A stretch of DNA of 64,000 nt from Simiduia agarivorans SA1 = DSM 21679 (GTDB lineage: Bacteria; Pseudomonadota; Gammaproteobacteria; Pseudomonadales; Cellvibrionaceae), in the NCBI RefSeq assembly GCF_000305785.2, contig NC_018868.3:4076270-4140269 (forward strand), in the 5' to 3' direction. Every line of letters begins with the position of its first letter. Positions within the stretch are counted from its first letter, which is position 1. Made by a program: the position numbers and the translations under genes. The notes beneath the pieces are model-generated. The model was not told the DNA's origin. It did not search any database and saw only the letters and a program-made list of their open reading frames with translations. This document shows, piece after piece, positions 26,125-35,151 of this stretch.

Positions 26125-26937
26125 TCAGCCGCGCGGCTCCTTAACATTGAACAGCGTAAAGCCGGATCGATGTTGTTCTGCAAAGGCATTGGCGTCTGGG
26201 GCCGGCCACTGCTCCAGAGTAATTAATCGCGCAGTTTTACCCCCGCCAACAGACCATTCCTGACTGGTGTGATGGGCGTTTTCGATTTCCCGGTCGAGCA
26301 ATACCGATGCGGTGGCGCGAATCAGGCTGCGGGCCCAGATCGCAATGACGATGGCGCCCACAATGCCCATAAGCGGGTCCAGCCACCACCAGCCCACCAG
26401 CTTGCCAGTGAGCAGTGCGGCGATGGCCAGGATAGATGTGAGGGTGTCGGCCAGCACGTGAAAAAAAGCTGCTCTTAAATTCTGGTCGTGATGATGTCCG
26501 TGGTGGTCGTGATGTCCCTTGTCGTGTCCATTGTCGTGTTGGTGCAACAGGGCCACTGAAATCAGGTTGACCACAAGGCCTATCGCTGCGGCAATCATGG
26601 CGTGTTCGTAGTGTATGGGCGTTTGATTGAACAGGCGCTCAATGGATTCAATCACCATCATCAGAGCGACCGTGGCCAGTGCAACCGCGCTGGCAAAACC
26701 GCCCAGATCATTGACCTTCCCGGTGCCAAAAACAAACGTCGGGTTGTCGGCGTGTTTGGCCGCATAATGGTAGGCAAACAGGGTGACACCAAAGGCGGCA
26801 GCGTGTGTGCCCATGTGCCAACCATCGGCCAGCAGCGCCATGGAGCCGGACCAGAGTCCGACCAGAATTTCGCCCACCATGGTGAGCAATGTCAACACTA
26901 AAACCCAAAGCACCCGTTTGGTTGGCGTGGCGGACAT
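26125..26937 (-). CDS. Cation diffusion facilitator, DmeF-like, lacking a normal C-terminal domain
   Basis: 270 aa from the second methionine, which has AGGGA upstream. Six membrane segments typical of CDF exporters are visible, with metal-site motifs ADGWHMGTH (second helix) and HVLADT (fifth helix) and a His-rich loop (about 20 residues, HDNGHDKGHHDHHGHHHD). DmeF-type proteins export Co2+/Ni2+. The usual cytoplasmic domain after LLDREI is replaced by about 55 unrelated residues ending FNVKEPRG, so the protein is shorter than normal. It is divergent from a DmeR-like repressor with a matching operator. Confidence 0.85.
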   Translation of the reverse strand: MSATPTKRVLWVLVLTLLTMVGEILVGLWSGSMALLADGWHMGTHAAAFGVTLFAYHYAAKHADNPTFVFGTGKVNDLGGFASAVALATVALMMVIESIERLFNQTPIHYEHAMIAAAIGLVVNLISVALLHQHDNGHDKGHHDHHGHHHDQNLRAAFFHVLADTLTSILAIAALLTGKLVGWWWLDPLMGIVGAIVIAIWARSLIRATASVLLDREIENAHHTSQEWSVGGGKTARLITLEQWPAPDANAFAEQHRSGFTLFNVKEPRG

Positions 26938-26960
26938 GGTGTGATTTCCCTGCAATCAAT

Positions 26961-26983
26961 ATACTATACCCCAGTATACTATT
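26961..26983. promoter_or_regulatory. RcnR/DmeR/FrmR-type operator between dmeF-like and dmeR-like genes
   Basis: ATACTATACCCCAGTATACT is an inverted TATACT/AGTATA repeat around a C4 core, the arrangement known for RcnR/FrmR-type repressors. It lies between the two divergent start codons. Confidence 0.75.
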
Positions 26984-27011
26984 AACGATTCGGGTGGAAC
27001 AGGCAGGGCGT

Positions 27012-27281
27012 ATGGCACATCTGGCAAAAAACACGGACAAGTTACTGGCGCGGGTGCGTCGGATTCAAGGGCAATTAAAAGCAGTGGAGCGCAAGCTGGA
27101 AGAGGGGGCTGACTGCATGGCAACCTTGCAGCAGATTGCCGCAGTGCGCGGGGCCAGTCACGGATTGTTGATGGAGGTGCTGGAAGCCCACATGCGTGAA
27201 CATCTGCTTGAAGGTAAGCCCCAGCAGCGTGCCGAAGAGCTGGATGAAATTATCAGGCTATTGCAGCGCTACGTTAAGTAG
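27012..27281 (+). CDS. CsoR/RcnR/FrmR-family metal-sensing repressor (DmeR-like)
   Basis: 89-aa four-helix repressor of the DUF156 family. The expected ligand set is present: His3, Cys35, His60 and His64, the pattern of Ni/Co-sensing RcnR/DmeR proteins (FrmR shares part of it). The start follows CAGGCAGGG. It is divergent from the CDF exporter, so it probably represses the exporter until cobalt or nickel binds. Confidence 0.88.
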   Translation: MAHLAKNTDKLLARVRRIQGQLKAVERKLEEGADCMATLQQIAAVRGASHGLLMEVLEAHMREHLLEGKPQQRAEELDEIIRLLQRYVK

Positions 27282-27289
27282 CACGGAAT

Positions 27290-27745
27290 TTACAGTGGCA
27301 ATGATGTGGTGTATTTCACTTGCTTGAGCGCAAAAGTTGAATTCACCGACGCCACATTGGGCAAGTGCACCAGCGTCTTTTTGAGCAGTTGTTCATAGTG
27401 TTCAACGCTGTCGACGACCACGCGCAGTACGTAGTCTTTTTCGCCGCTGGTGGAGTAACACTCCACAATCTCCGGCACATCCTGTACCTCGTTTTCAAAG
27501 GCGTTGAGGCTGTCTTCGTCATGGCTTTTGATGGTGATGTAGGCATACACCGTCACCGCCAGGCCCAATTGCTTGGGATCCAGTAGCGTCACTTTCTGCT
27601 TGATGATGCCGTCGGCCTCAAGCTTCTTGATCCGGCGCCAGCAGGGGGTGTGGGAAAGGCCCACTTTGTCGCCCAGCTCGGCCATTGAATAGTCAGCATT
27701 TTCCTGCAAGGTGCGAAGGATTTTGCGGTCAAAATCATCGAGCAT
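27290..27745 (-). CDS. Lrp/AsnC-family regulator
   Basis: 151 aa. HTH (about 5-60: LDDFDRKILRTLQENADYSMAELGDKVGLSHTPCWRRIKKLE) plus a C-terminal RAM ligand domain (from about 65). It is convergent with the DmeR-like gene, 8 bp apart, and is one of three Lrp-type genes within 8 kb. Target unknown. Confidence 0.92.
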   Translation of the reverse strand: MLDDFDRKILRTLQENADYSMAELGDKVGLSHTPCWRRIKKLEADGIIKQKVTLLDPKQLGLAVTVYAYITIKSHDEDSLNAFENEVQDVPEIVECYSTSGEKDYVLRVVVDSVEHYEQLLKKTLVHLPNVASVNSTFALKQVKYTTSLPL

Positions 27746-27793
27746 GGTGGTTGTCCTACAAATGGCTGGTAGCTGAGATAAGCGTCCTAAACT

Positions 27794-28713
27794 CTACCAT
27801 CTATTCTGGCGGGTAGAAACAGTTTGTTCAGTTTCTTTGGTCAGCCAGGCGCGCTCCATCAGGGCGTAGCCTTCCGGGTCGTAGCGCTCTAATCCCGGTC
27901 GGTCGTAGGGAAACGCGTGGTGATGGGCGAAAAACAAAACGGACAGTTCTGCAAAGTATTCTTTTTGGTTGGTCAGGGCATAGGCCTTGGCGACCCGCCG
28001 GCCGCCCTCTGCAGCCAGATCGAGGTAGCGCTTGTTGGCCAAGGTGTTTTCAAACGCGGCTTTCTGGGCGCGGCTCAGGCGGCGCCAATGATAGTGGTTG
28101 AAGGCGTGGGCGAGTTCGTGAATGGCGCCGGCCAGCGCCCATTGATCACTGATGGCCAGGTAATTGGCGGCCGAATTGATCACGATGGCGTTGTCGAAGC
28201 GGGCCGAAATGCGATTATTGACGGGAAAATACCAAAGTCCCCGATCTTTACCGCCGTAACTCGAATGGGTGCCGCCGAATAAGTAGTAGCGAATGCCGTC
28301 GAAATCGCTGCGGTGGCTGGCGGGAATACGTAGCAGGGCAGTGTTCACGGCCGCTTGCAGGCGCTTGGCTGCGGCATGTGTCATTTGCGGATCGCGCTCG
28401 AGCATTTCGCGTTCGACCCAGATATTCAGGCGGTAATCGTCGAGCTGGATCAGAGCGCGATTGGCGTAGTTGTAGTATTCCTTCGAGGCAGTCAGTCCAT
28501 ACTGGCCGTGGCTGTTGTGCACTTCAACGGCCACAGACTCGGTGGGTTTGTTCCGGCAACGCCTGGGATCGTCGGTGAAAATTGGCCGGCCTTTGGGGTC
28601 CTCGCAGCGCAATACCGTATCGGCGGCTGACAGGGAGGGCATGGCCAGCAGCGTAAACGCTGCCAGCCAGGCAATCAGGTGTGCGGTTATCGCGGTGTTG
28701 CCTATTGCGCGCG
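27794..28713 (-). CDS. Secreted HELAH zinc-peptidase-like protein, start out of frame
   Basis: About 305 residues from the hydrophobic signal segment (IAWLAAFTLLAMPSLSAADT) onward; the frame stays open to 28822. After a DUF4124-like stretch (VLRCEDPKGRPIFTDD) comes a putative metallopeptidase core with AIHELAHAFNH and, downstream, NQKEYFAELSVLFF, whose glutamate could be the third zinc ligand. The arrangement resembles ATLF/M34-like domains. No good start lies in this frame next to the signal peptide. The ATG overlapping the Lrp stop (TGATG, 28714-28718) is shifted by two bases across a (GC)4 run. Function unknown. Confidence 0.6.
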
Positions 28714-28715
28714 CA

Positions 28716-29198
28716 TCAGCGCGGCATAAAGTCCAGTGGCAGCTCGGTTTTATACCGGACTTGCTTGATGGAAAAACTGGATTTGATATGGTCGATGCCT
28801 GGCACCTGGGTAAGTTTGTCATCGAGGAAACGCTGATAAGTTTGCAGGTCCGGTACCACTACGCGGATCAGGTAATCGAAGTCACCGGTCATCAGGTAGC
28901 ATTCCATGACTTCCGGCCATTCATTAACCGTGTTCTCAAACATTTCCAGGTCGCTTTTGACCTGGTGATTGAGGGTAACCTGAATAAACACGCTCACGGG
29001 CAAGCCAATTTTGGCGGGTTCCAGCAGGGTTACGGCCTGACGCAGAAAGCCTTCATCGCGCAGGTTCTTTACCCGGCGGGAGCAGGGGGAAGGCGAAAGA
29101 CATACCTTATCGGCAAGTTCAATATTGGGAATTGTGGCGTTGGTTTGCAGAATTTCCAGAATCTTGCGGTCTGTTGCATCAGGAATATAGTTGGCCAT
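28716..29198 (-). CDS. Lrp/AsnC-family regulator
   Basis: 160 aa. HTH (about 8-62: TDRKILEILQTNATIPNIELADKVCLSPSPCSRRVKNL) and RAM domain with GDFDYLIRVVV. It is directly upstream of the HELAH gene; its stop codon overlaps an ATG (TGATG), suggesting translational coupling. A 7-bp palindrome at 29391-29412 is a possible binding site shared with the divergent dehydrogenase. Confidence 0.92.
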   Translation of the reverse strand: MANYIPDATDRKILEILQTNATIPNIELADKVCLSPSPCSRRVKNLRDEGFLRQAVTLLEPAKIGLPVSVFIQVTLNHQVKSDLEMFENTVNEWPEVMECYLMTGDFDYLIRVVVPDLQTYQRFLDDKLTQVPGIDHIKSSFSIKQVRYKTELPLDFMPR

Positions 29199-29390
29199 AG
29201 TGCGACTTTTGATCGAGTTGGTTTATGACAATGCCCCGTGATAAGGCCACGCCCTTGGAACCTTCCATCGCGCCGCAGATAGTGGCGCTCTGGTTAGCCT
29301 TGCCGTTGTGCGGCACAGGCTGGCTTCTGGGTGCACAATGCCGGCCACTTTAGGGCTTTTCTTGGACGAAATAAAGCGATTTCATTAAAA

Positions 29391-29412
29391 ATTTAGTATA
29401 AATACACTAAAT
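29391..29412. promoter_or_regulatory. AT-rich palindrome, candidate Lrp-type operator
   Basis: ATTTAGT-8 nt-ACTAAAT, a perfect 7-bp inverted repeat in AT-rich DNA between an Lrp gene and a divergent dehydrogenase. The match to Lrp sites is general only. Confidence 0.4.
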
Positions 29413-29533
29413 ATCCAGTCTGCCTGCAATAAATGCTTGTTTGGTCAGTCTCTTTCCCGGCCCGGCAGGCGTAGTGATTGTGCGGCCCGTTTATGGTTGG
29501 ATGATTCGAACCTCTTACCCAGACGATATAACG

Positions 29534-30505
29534 ATGGAAACCCTGAATATTGACTGCCTGGTCAGTTATGGCGATGACTTTGTAGCGCGATTGGATCGCC
29601 GGTTGGCGCACTGGCGTGACCAGGGCTGGCCGGTGCCAGCGCGTACTCTTTGTCTCCGGCCCGCCGCAGAGACGTGTGGCGAAAGCGAGTTGTTGCTGGG
29701 TGAGCCCGCACACATTCTGCATTACCTGCAGAAGTACCCCGAAGCCCTGCACCGGCTGCGCTGGATTCAGTCGAGCTTTGCCGGTGTGGATGCGCTGGCT
29801 GGGCTGGCCTTGCCGTCGTCCTGCAAGCTCACGGCCATGAAGGCGGCCTTCGGGCCGCTCATCAGCGAATACGTGTTTGGCCACCTCCTGTCTTACCGGC
29901 GGGATTTTTTGGTGTACCGTCAGCAACAGGCCGACAAGCTTTGGCGGCAGCACAGCTACCGGTCTATTGCCGGCGAAACATTGCTGGTGGTCGGGCTGGG
30001 CGGCATCGGGCGTCATCTGTTAACCACGGCACGGCATTTCGGCATGCGCACCCTGGGTGTTTGCCGGACGGGCGTGTCGGACGTTGATGCCGATGCGATC
30101 TATCCGGTGAGCGCGCTGCAGCGGGCGCTGGCGCAGGCGGATGTGGTGGTGCTGGCGCTGCCCGCCACGGCGGATTCGCGTAAGCTGATGGATGCGGCCG
30201 CGTTGTCTGCACTCAAGCCCGGCGCCTTGCTGTTCAATGTGGGGCGAGGGGTGCTGGTGGATGATCCCGCGTTGTTGCAGGCGCTGGATGCAGGCATTGT
30301 GGCGCACGCCTGGCTGGATGTATTCCAACAGGAACCACTGCCGGCAGACCATCCGTTCTGGTCGCATGCCGGGGTTACGGTGACACCGCATGTGGCGGCA
30401 CTGACGTTTGAGCAGGATCTGGCCGATTTTTACGGGGATAATCTGGCGCGCTGGCTGTGCGGAAAACCGTTATTGGGTGAAGTGGATCTGGCGAGAGGTT
30501 ATTGA
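29534..30505 (+). CDS. D-2-hydroxyacid dehydrogenase family protein (GhrA-like)
   Basis: 323 aa. The NAD(P)-binding motif VVGLGGIGRHL, then NVGRGVLVDDPALLQAL, the acid in DVFQQEPLPADHPFW and histidine in TPHVAAL make up the D-isomer-specific 2-hydroxyacid dehydrogenase pattern. It would reduce a 2-oxo acid, for example glyoxylate or hydroxypyruvate. Start choice is open: MIRTSY at 29501 or MET at 29534; neither has a strong ribosome site. Confidence 0.85.
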   Translation: METLNIDCLVSYGDDFVARLDRRLAHWRDQGWPVPARTLCLRPAAETCGESELLLGEPAHILHYLQKYPEALHRLRWIQSSFAGVDALAGLALPSSCKLTAMKAAFGPLISEYVFGHLLSYRRDFLVYRQQQADKLWRQHSYRSIAGETLLVVGLGGIGRHLLTTARHFGMRTLGVCRTGVSDVDADAIYPVSALQRALAQADVVVLALPATADSRKLMDAAALSALKPGALLFNVGRGVLVDDPALLQALDAGIVAHAWLDVFQQEPLPADHPFWSHAGVTVTPHVAALTFEQDLADFYGDNLARWLCGKPLLGEVDLARGY

Positions 30506-30509
30506 TCGG

Positions 30510-30971
30510 CTACAGTTGCAGTACCATCTCCACGTGCGGAATGCCGTCCTCGTCATAGACGTCGGAGTCGGCAACAAAGCCCAGGCTTGCATAAAAAGCG
30601 CGCAAATAGTTCTGCGCGCCGATGCGCAAGCGCTGTTTTGGAAAACGTTTGCGGCATTCGTCAATCGCGCGCTGCATGATCTGTTTGCCCAGTCCCCGTG
30701 CGCGCGCCGTTTCACTGGTGAGTACCCGGCCGATAGAGCATTCATCAAAGGTGGCGCCGGCGGGCAGAATGCGTAAATAGCCCAGTAGCTGATTGTGTTC
30801 CCAGTAACACAGGTGCAGTGCTTGTTGATCGGCGTCGTCCAGATCCAGGTAGGCGCAATCCTGCTCCACCACAAACACGCGACTGCGCGCCTGCAGCACA
30901 CTGTAGAGTTCGTCTAAGGAAAATTCGTGAAAGGCTTTTAAGGTCCAGCCGTCGGGCATTGTGTTGATCAC
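30510..30971 (-). CDS. elaA: ElaA-family GNAT acetyltransferase
   Basis: 153 aa. It matches ElaA over its length: RSRVFVVEQDCAYLDLD, IGRVLTSETARARGLGKQIM (acetyl-CoA site) and the ending GFVADSDVYDEDGIPHVEM. Substrate unknown. Convergent with the dehydrogenase, 4 bp apart. Confidence 0.9.
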   Translation of the reverse strand: MINTMPDGWTLKAFHEFSLDELYSVLQARSRVFVVEQDCAYLDLDDADQQALHLCYWEHNQLLGYLRILPAGATFDECSIGRVLTSETARARGLGKQIMQRAIDECRKRFPKQRLRIGAQNYLRAFYASLGFVADSDVYDEDGIPHVEMVLQL

Positions 30972-31062
30972 TGTTTGTGGGTTTATCCGACTATAAAATA
31001 AGGGGCTTGTGTGAGCTAGCCCTTGGTATATTCAAGAACACGCCGCACGTTTCTGGCAATCG

Positions 31063-31166
31063 GCGCGCAATAGGATAGATATTGCGGGGACGCGTAAATA
31101 CATCCTTGTAGCTCGACGGCGGCGTCCATGCCGCCGACGCCCCGCCATATCCATTCTATTGCCCGC
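31063..31166. repeat. Imperfect palindromic repeat with inner GGCGGC hairpin
   Basis: 27-bp arms (31063-31089 and 31140-31166) pair at 23 of 27 positions. Between them GGCGGC-6 nt-GCCGCC (31118-31135) forms a second hairpin. The central text (ACGCGTAAATACATCCTTGTAGCTCGACGG, here in part) is like a short repeat I have seen in many gammaproteobacterial gaps. It lies between elaA and putA. Confidence 0.75.
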
Positions 31167-31234
31167 TACCGGGCACCCACCTATTCAGCTTCTCACTAGA
31201 TAAGTAAAGGCTGGAAGCCGCCAGCCTAGTGCCA

Positions 31235-34200
31235 TCAAATCTGCCGCAATGGCGGTTCGTCCGAACCGGCAACGCTGAACAGGGCAATGTTGCCACCGGT
31301 GGCCGACACATTGTTGGTGAAGGTTTTTTCAGTGGCGAAGCGGCGCACGTACAAGGGGCCGCCGGCTTTGGGGCCGGTGCCAGACAGCCCCTGACCGCCG
31401 AAGGGGTTCACGCCCACCACGGCGCCCACCATGTTGCGGTTGATGTAGGTATTGCCCACCCGCGCGTCGCGGAACACGCGTTTGGCCATGGATTCAATGC
31501 GCGTGTGCACACCCAGGGTCAGGCCGTAACCGGAGGCGTTGATCTGGTTGATCACACTGTCCAGGTCTTTGGTCTTGTAGCGCACGATGTGCAGGATCGG
31601 GCCAAACACTTCGCGCTCCAGTTGCGCCAGGCTGTTCAATTCCACAATCTGTGGACCGAAGAAATGGCCAGTGGTTGGCACTTTTTGTTCCGGGTAGCGG
31701 TACAACACTTTGGCGTCGGCTTGCATTTTTTCCATGTGCGCAACGAGCATGGCGCGCGCATCCTGGTCGATCACCGGACCCATGTCAGTCGCCAGATTCC
31801 AGGGCTCGCCCAGCGCCAGTTCATCACAAGCACCTTTCAGTAATTCGATCACCCGGTCGGCAATGTCGTGTTGCAGGAACAGCACGCGCAATGCAGAGCA
31901 GCGTTGGCCGGCACTCAGGAATGCGGAGGTGATGACATCGTCCACCAGTTGCTCCGGCAGTGCGGATGAGCAGGCGATCATGGCATTCAGGCCGCCGGTT
32001 TCGGCGATAAACGGCACGATCGGCCCCGGCTTTTCGGCCAGCTGGCGATTGATAATGCGCGCGGTTTCGGTGGAGCCGGTAAAGGCCACGCCGCCGATGC
32101 GCGGGTCGGAAAGCAGGCGTTTGCCGATGCGGGCACCGTCGCCCACCAGCAGGTGCAGAATATCGGTGGGCACGCCGGCGTTGTGCATCAATTGAATGGC
32201 GAGCGTGGCCACCAGCGGCGTTTGTTCGGCTGGCTTGGCAATCACGCTGTTACCGGCTACCAGTGCGGCGGCAATCTGGCCCACAAAAATTGCCAGCGGG
32301 AAATTCCACGGGCTGATGCACACAAACACACCACGGCCGTGCAGACTGATCTCATTCACTTCACCGGTTGGACCGGTGAGCGGCATGGGTGCAATAAAAT
32401 GCTGGCGTGCGCTGGCGGCATAGTAGTGACAGAAATCGATCGCCTCGCGCACTTCGCTGATGCCATCGTTTAACGTGCGGCCGGCTTCGCGGGAAATCAG
32501 GCTGATGAGTTCGGCGTAATTGTTTTCCAGTGCTTCGCCCACTTTTTCCAGAATCAGGGCACGGCGCTCGCCGCCCAATGCATTCCACGCCGGTTGCGCC
32601 ATGCAGGCGGCACTGATCGCGCGGTCGATTTGTTCTTCGGTGGCTTCGGTAAATTCGCCGACAGTGATTTCCAGGTTGGCCGGGCTTTGCAGTTGCGTGC
32701 GCTCGCCCGTGCTGAGCTCGCCATTGACGATGGCGCCACCTTCGTATTGTTTGTCGACCAATGCATCCGTTTTGGCCAGCAACCAGTTGCTGTGTTCAAT
32801 GTGTTCCAGGTTAAAGCCCGGCGCGTTGGCGCGCGGCATTTCGGACTGCACATAGAGTTGTTCGGGCACCGGGATGGCCGGATGGCGGTAAGGGTTGAAG
32901 CTTGCCACCTTCAACGTAATGTCGGGTACCAGCCATTCTGCCGGGGTGTCGTCATCCATGAAGCGGTTGACGAAGGACGAGTTGGCACCGTTCTCCAACA
33001 GGCGACGCACCAGGTAGGGCAACAGGTCCTCGTGCGCGCCAATGGGTGCATACACGCGCACGGCGATATCGGGGTTGTGCGTCTGGGCCTGCTCGTACAA
33101 CAACTGACCCATGCCGTGCAGGCGTTGAAATTCAAACGCCTGGCCGGGCTTGACCAGTGCCATGACGCTGGCAATGGAATGGGCGTTGTGGGTGGCGAAC
33201 TGCGGGAAAATGGCATCTTCTGCCGCCAGCAGAATCTGGGCGCACACCTGATAACTCAGGTCAGAGTTGGCCTTGCGGGTGAATACCGGGTAATCGGTCA
33301 GGCCGAGTTCCTGGGCGTGTTTGATTTCGGTATCCCAGTAGGCCCCTTTCACCAGTCGCACCATGAAACGACGGTCGGTATCGCGTGCCAATTGGATCAG
33401 CCAATGGGCGATATGCGGTGCGCGCTTCTGATAGGCCTGCAATACAAACCCGAGGCCGTCCCAGCCAGCCAGTTCGGGGTCGTGGGCGAGTGCAGCAAAC
33501 AAGTCCAGCGACAAGTCCAGGCGCTCGGCTTCTTCGGCGTCGATGTTAAAGCCCATGTTGGCGGCTTTGGCTTGCAGTGCCAGCTCGCGGACGCGCGGCA
33601 GCAATTCATTCATGACCCGCTCGCTTTGCGAATACTGGTAGCGGGCGTGCAGCGCAGAAATCTTGATGGAGATACCGTCGGCATCGATCACATTGTCGGC
33701 TTTGTTGTGCGCCGCAATGTTTTTGATGGCCTGCTGGTAATCCGCGAAATAGCGGTCGGCATCGGCCTGGGTGCGGGCGCCTTCGCCCAGCATGTCGAAT
33801 GAGAAACGGGTGGCGGCGGTCTGGGTGGCGCCGCGCTTGATGCCTTCTTTGATGGTGCGCCCCAAAACGTACTGGCCGCCCATAATGCGCATGGCTTGCA
33901 GCATGGCTGTGCGCACCATGGGTTCGCCCATGCGGTTTACCAGGCCTTTGAACCAGTTGCTGGTATGGCTGGTGATTTCGCGGTCCAGGCGGATGATCTT
34001 GCCGGTGAGCATCAGGCCCCAGGTGGAGGCGTTCACAAACAGGGAGTCCGATTGGCCCTGATGGGTTTTCCAGTCGCCGCTTGCCACTTTTTCGGCAATC
34101 AGGTTGTCGGCGGTTTCGCCGTCGGGAATGCGCAGCAGGGCCTCGGCCAGGCACATGAGCGCAATGCCTTCGCGATTGGACAGGCCGAACTCTTCCAGAA

Positions 34201-34399
34201 ACGCGTCCAGGGTACCGCGTTTGCTGCGTTGGTTGCGGGAGTTGATCACCAGGTCCCGGCCCACGCTCAGGATGGCCTCCCGCTGGTCGGCCGGCAGCTC
34301 GGCCTGATTCAGCAATTCACGTACGCACTGGTCTTCATCGGCGTAGGTGTAAAGGCGCGCGCGGTCACGCAGGATGTCGAGTTGGTGGGTCATTGTCAT
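31235..34399 (-). CDS. putA: Bifunctional proline dehydrogenase / L-glutamate-gamma-semialdehyde dehydrogenase PutA (short type)
   Basis: 1054 aa from the ATG after CGGGAG. The first half is the FAD-dependent proline dehydrogenase barrel (RLVKGAYWDTEIK, YPVFTRK, EFQRLHGMG, NGANSSFVNR). The second half is the NAD-dependent aldehyde dehydrogenase (ISPWNFPLAIF, FTGSTETA, AETGGLNAMI, catalytic cysteine in SAGQRCSALR, VFGPILHIVRY). Together they oxidise proline to glutamate. The N-terminal ribbon-helix-helix DNA-binding segment of E. coli PutA is missing, so the protein is not its own repressor. A divergent Lrp-type gene probably regulates it. Confidence 0.95.
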   Translation of the reverse strand: MTMTHQLDILRDRARLYTYADEDQCVRELLNQAELPADQREAILSVGRDLVINSRNQRSKRGTLDAFLEEFGLSNREGIALMCLAEALLRIPDGETADNLIAEKVASGDWKTHQGQSDSLFVNASTWGLMLTGKIIRLDREITSHTSNWFKGLVNRMGEPMVRTAMLQAMRIMGGQYVLGRTIKEGIKRGATQTAATRFSFDMLGEGARTQADADRYFADYQQAIKNIAAHNKADNVIDADGISIKISALHARYQYSQSERVMNELLPRVRELALQAKAANMGFNIDAEEAERLDLSLDLFAALAHDPELAGWDGLGFVLQAYQKRAPHIAHWLIQLARDTDRRFMVRLVKGAYWDTEIKHAQELGLTDYPVFTRKANSDLSYQVCAQILLAAEDAIFPQFATHNAHSIASVMALVKPGQAFEFQRLHGMGQLLYEQAQTHNPDIAVRVYAPIGAHEDLLPYLVRRLLENGANSSFVNRFMDDDTPAEWLVPDITLKVASFNPYRHPAIPVPEQLYVQSEMPRANAPGFNLEHIEHSNWLLAKTDALVDKQYEGGAIVNGELSTGERTQLQSPANLEITVGEFTEATEEQIDRAISAACMAQPAWNALGGERRALILEKVGEALENNYAELISLISREAGRTLNDGISEVREAIDFCHYYAASARQHFIAPMPLTGPTGEVNEISLHGRGVFVCISPWNFPLAIFVGQIAAALVAGNSVIAKPAEQTPLVATLAIQLMHNAGVPTDILHLLVGDGARIGKRLLSDPRIGGVAFTGSTETARIINRQLAEKPGPIVPFIAETGGLNAMIACSSALPEQLVDDVITSAFLSAGQRCSALRVLFLQHDIADRVIELLKGACDELALGEPWNLATDMGPVIDQDARAMLVAHMEKMQADAKVLYRYPEQKVPTTGHFFGPQIVELNSLAQLEREVFGPILHIVRYKTKDLDSVINQINASGYGLTLGVHTRIESMAKRVFRDARVGNTYINRNMVGAVVGVNPFGGQGLSGTGPKAGGPLYVRRFATEKTFTNNVSATGGNIALFSVAGSDEPPLRQI

Positions 34400-34515
34400 G
34401 GGCTCCCGATTAACCCTTTGTGGGGTGAGTTTAGTTGAAAATGTCTGTAGCATGAAAGGCGGATTATCTATGCGTATTTAGAGAATAAGTCTCCGTATTT
34501 TCGATATTGTCAGTA

Positions 34516-34521
34516 TATAAT
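34516..34521 (+). promoter_or_regulatory. -10 element (TATAAT) for the Lrp-type gene
   Basis: Perfect TATAAT, about 35-40 bp before the GTG start. No clear -35. The opposite strand of the same gap must carry the putA promoter. Confidence 0.5.
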
Positions 34522-34555
34522 TCTTTTATAGTTATCATTAATGGAGGTTTGTTCT

Positions 34556-35044
34556 GTGGCGGGTAAGTCGGCGAAACTGGGTTTGGATCGGATTGACCGG
34601 AAAATACTGAGCCTGCTGCAGGAAGACGGCCGCATGGCCAATGTAGATCTGGCCAAACAGGTGAATTTAAGCCCCACACCCTGTCTGGAGCGGGTTAAGC
34701 GGCTGGAGCGGGAAGGTTATATCCGTCAATACACAGCGTTACTGGATGCGGATAAGCTGGATCTCACACTGGTGGCCTATATTCAGGTAACGCTGGAAAA
34801 CACCTCGACCCGTGACCTGGACAACTTCAACAATGAAGCCCGCCGGCTGGCGGAGGTGCAGGAATGCCACATGGTGGCGGGTGGGTTTGATTACATGATC
34901 AAGATCCGGGTGTCGGGTATGAATCACTTCCGCCGGTTTCTGGGTGAAAAGCTTTCGGGCCTGCCGGGGGTGCGGGAAACCCACACCTATGTGGTGATTC
35001 AGGAAGTGAAGTCCGAAACCGCCATTTCTGTGCCGAAATTGTGA
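34556..35044 (+). CDS. Lrp/AsnC-family regulator, probable PutR-type activator of putA
   Basis: 162 aa from GTG 34556, which has GGAGG eight bases upstream; the ATG at 34541 overlaps that site and is less likely. HTH (LGLDRIDRKILSLLQEDGRMANVDLAKQVNLSPTPCLERVKRL) and RAM domain (ECHMVAGGFDYMIKIR). The LSPTPCLERVKRLE pattern is typical of true Lrp and its close relatives. It is divergent from putA, as are the Lrp-type proline regulators of other proteobacteria. Confidence 0.9.
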   Translation: MAGKSAKLGLDRIDRKILSLLQEDGRMANVDLAKQVNLSPTPCLERVKRLEREGYIRQYTALLDADKLDLTLVAYIQVTLENTSTRDLDNFNNEARRLAEVQECHMVAGGFDYMIKIRVSGMNHFRRFLGEKLSGLPGVRETHTYVVIQEVKSETAISVPKL

Positions 35045-35151
35045 TAATTGAGTGAACCCTGCTATAAAAAGCGCCATGCTTGATCAAAAAGGCAAGTCTG
35101 CTTTGGCGTTATTGCGATATGTTATAGCGCTGATACCACCGGGAGCGAGCC

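Noticed and set aside
29490..29520. tRNA-like GATTCGAACC segment
   Set aside because: No acceptor, D or anticodon stems can be built around it.
32594..33802. 402-codon open frame opposite putA
   Set aside because: Antisense shadow of the well-supported PutA frame; composition follows the complementary codons.
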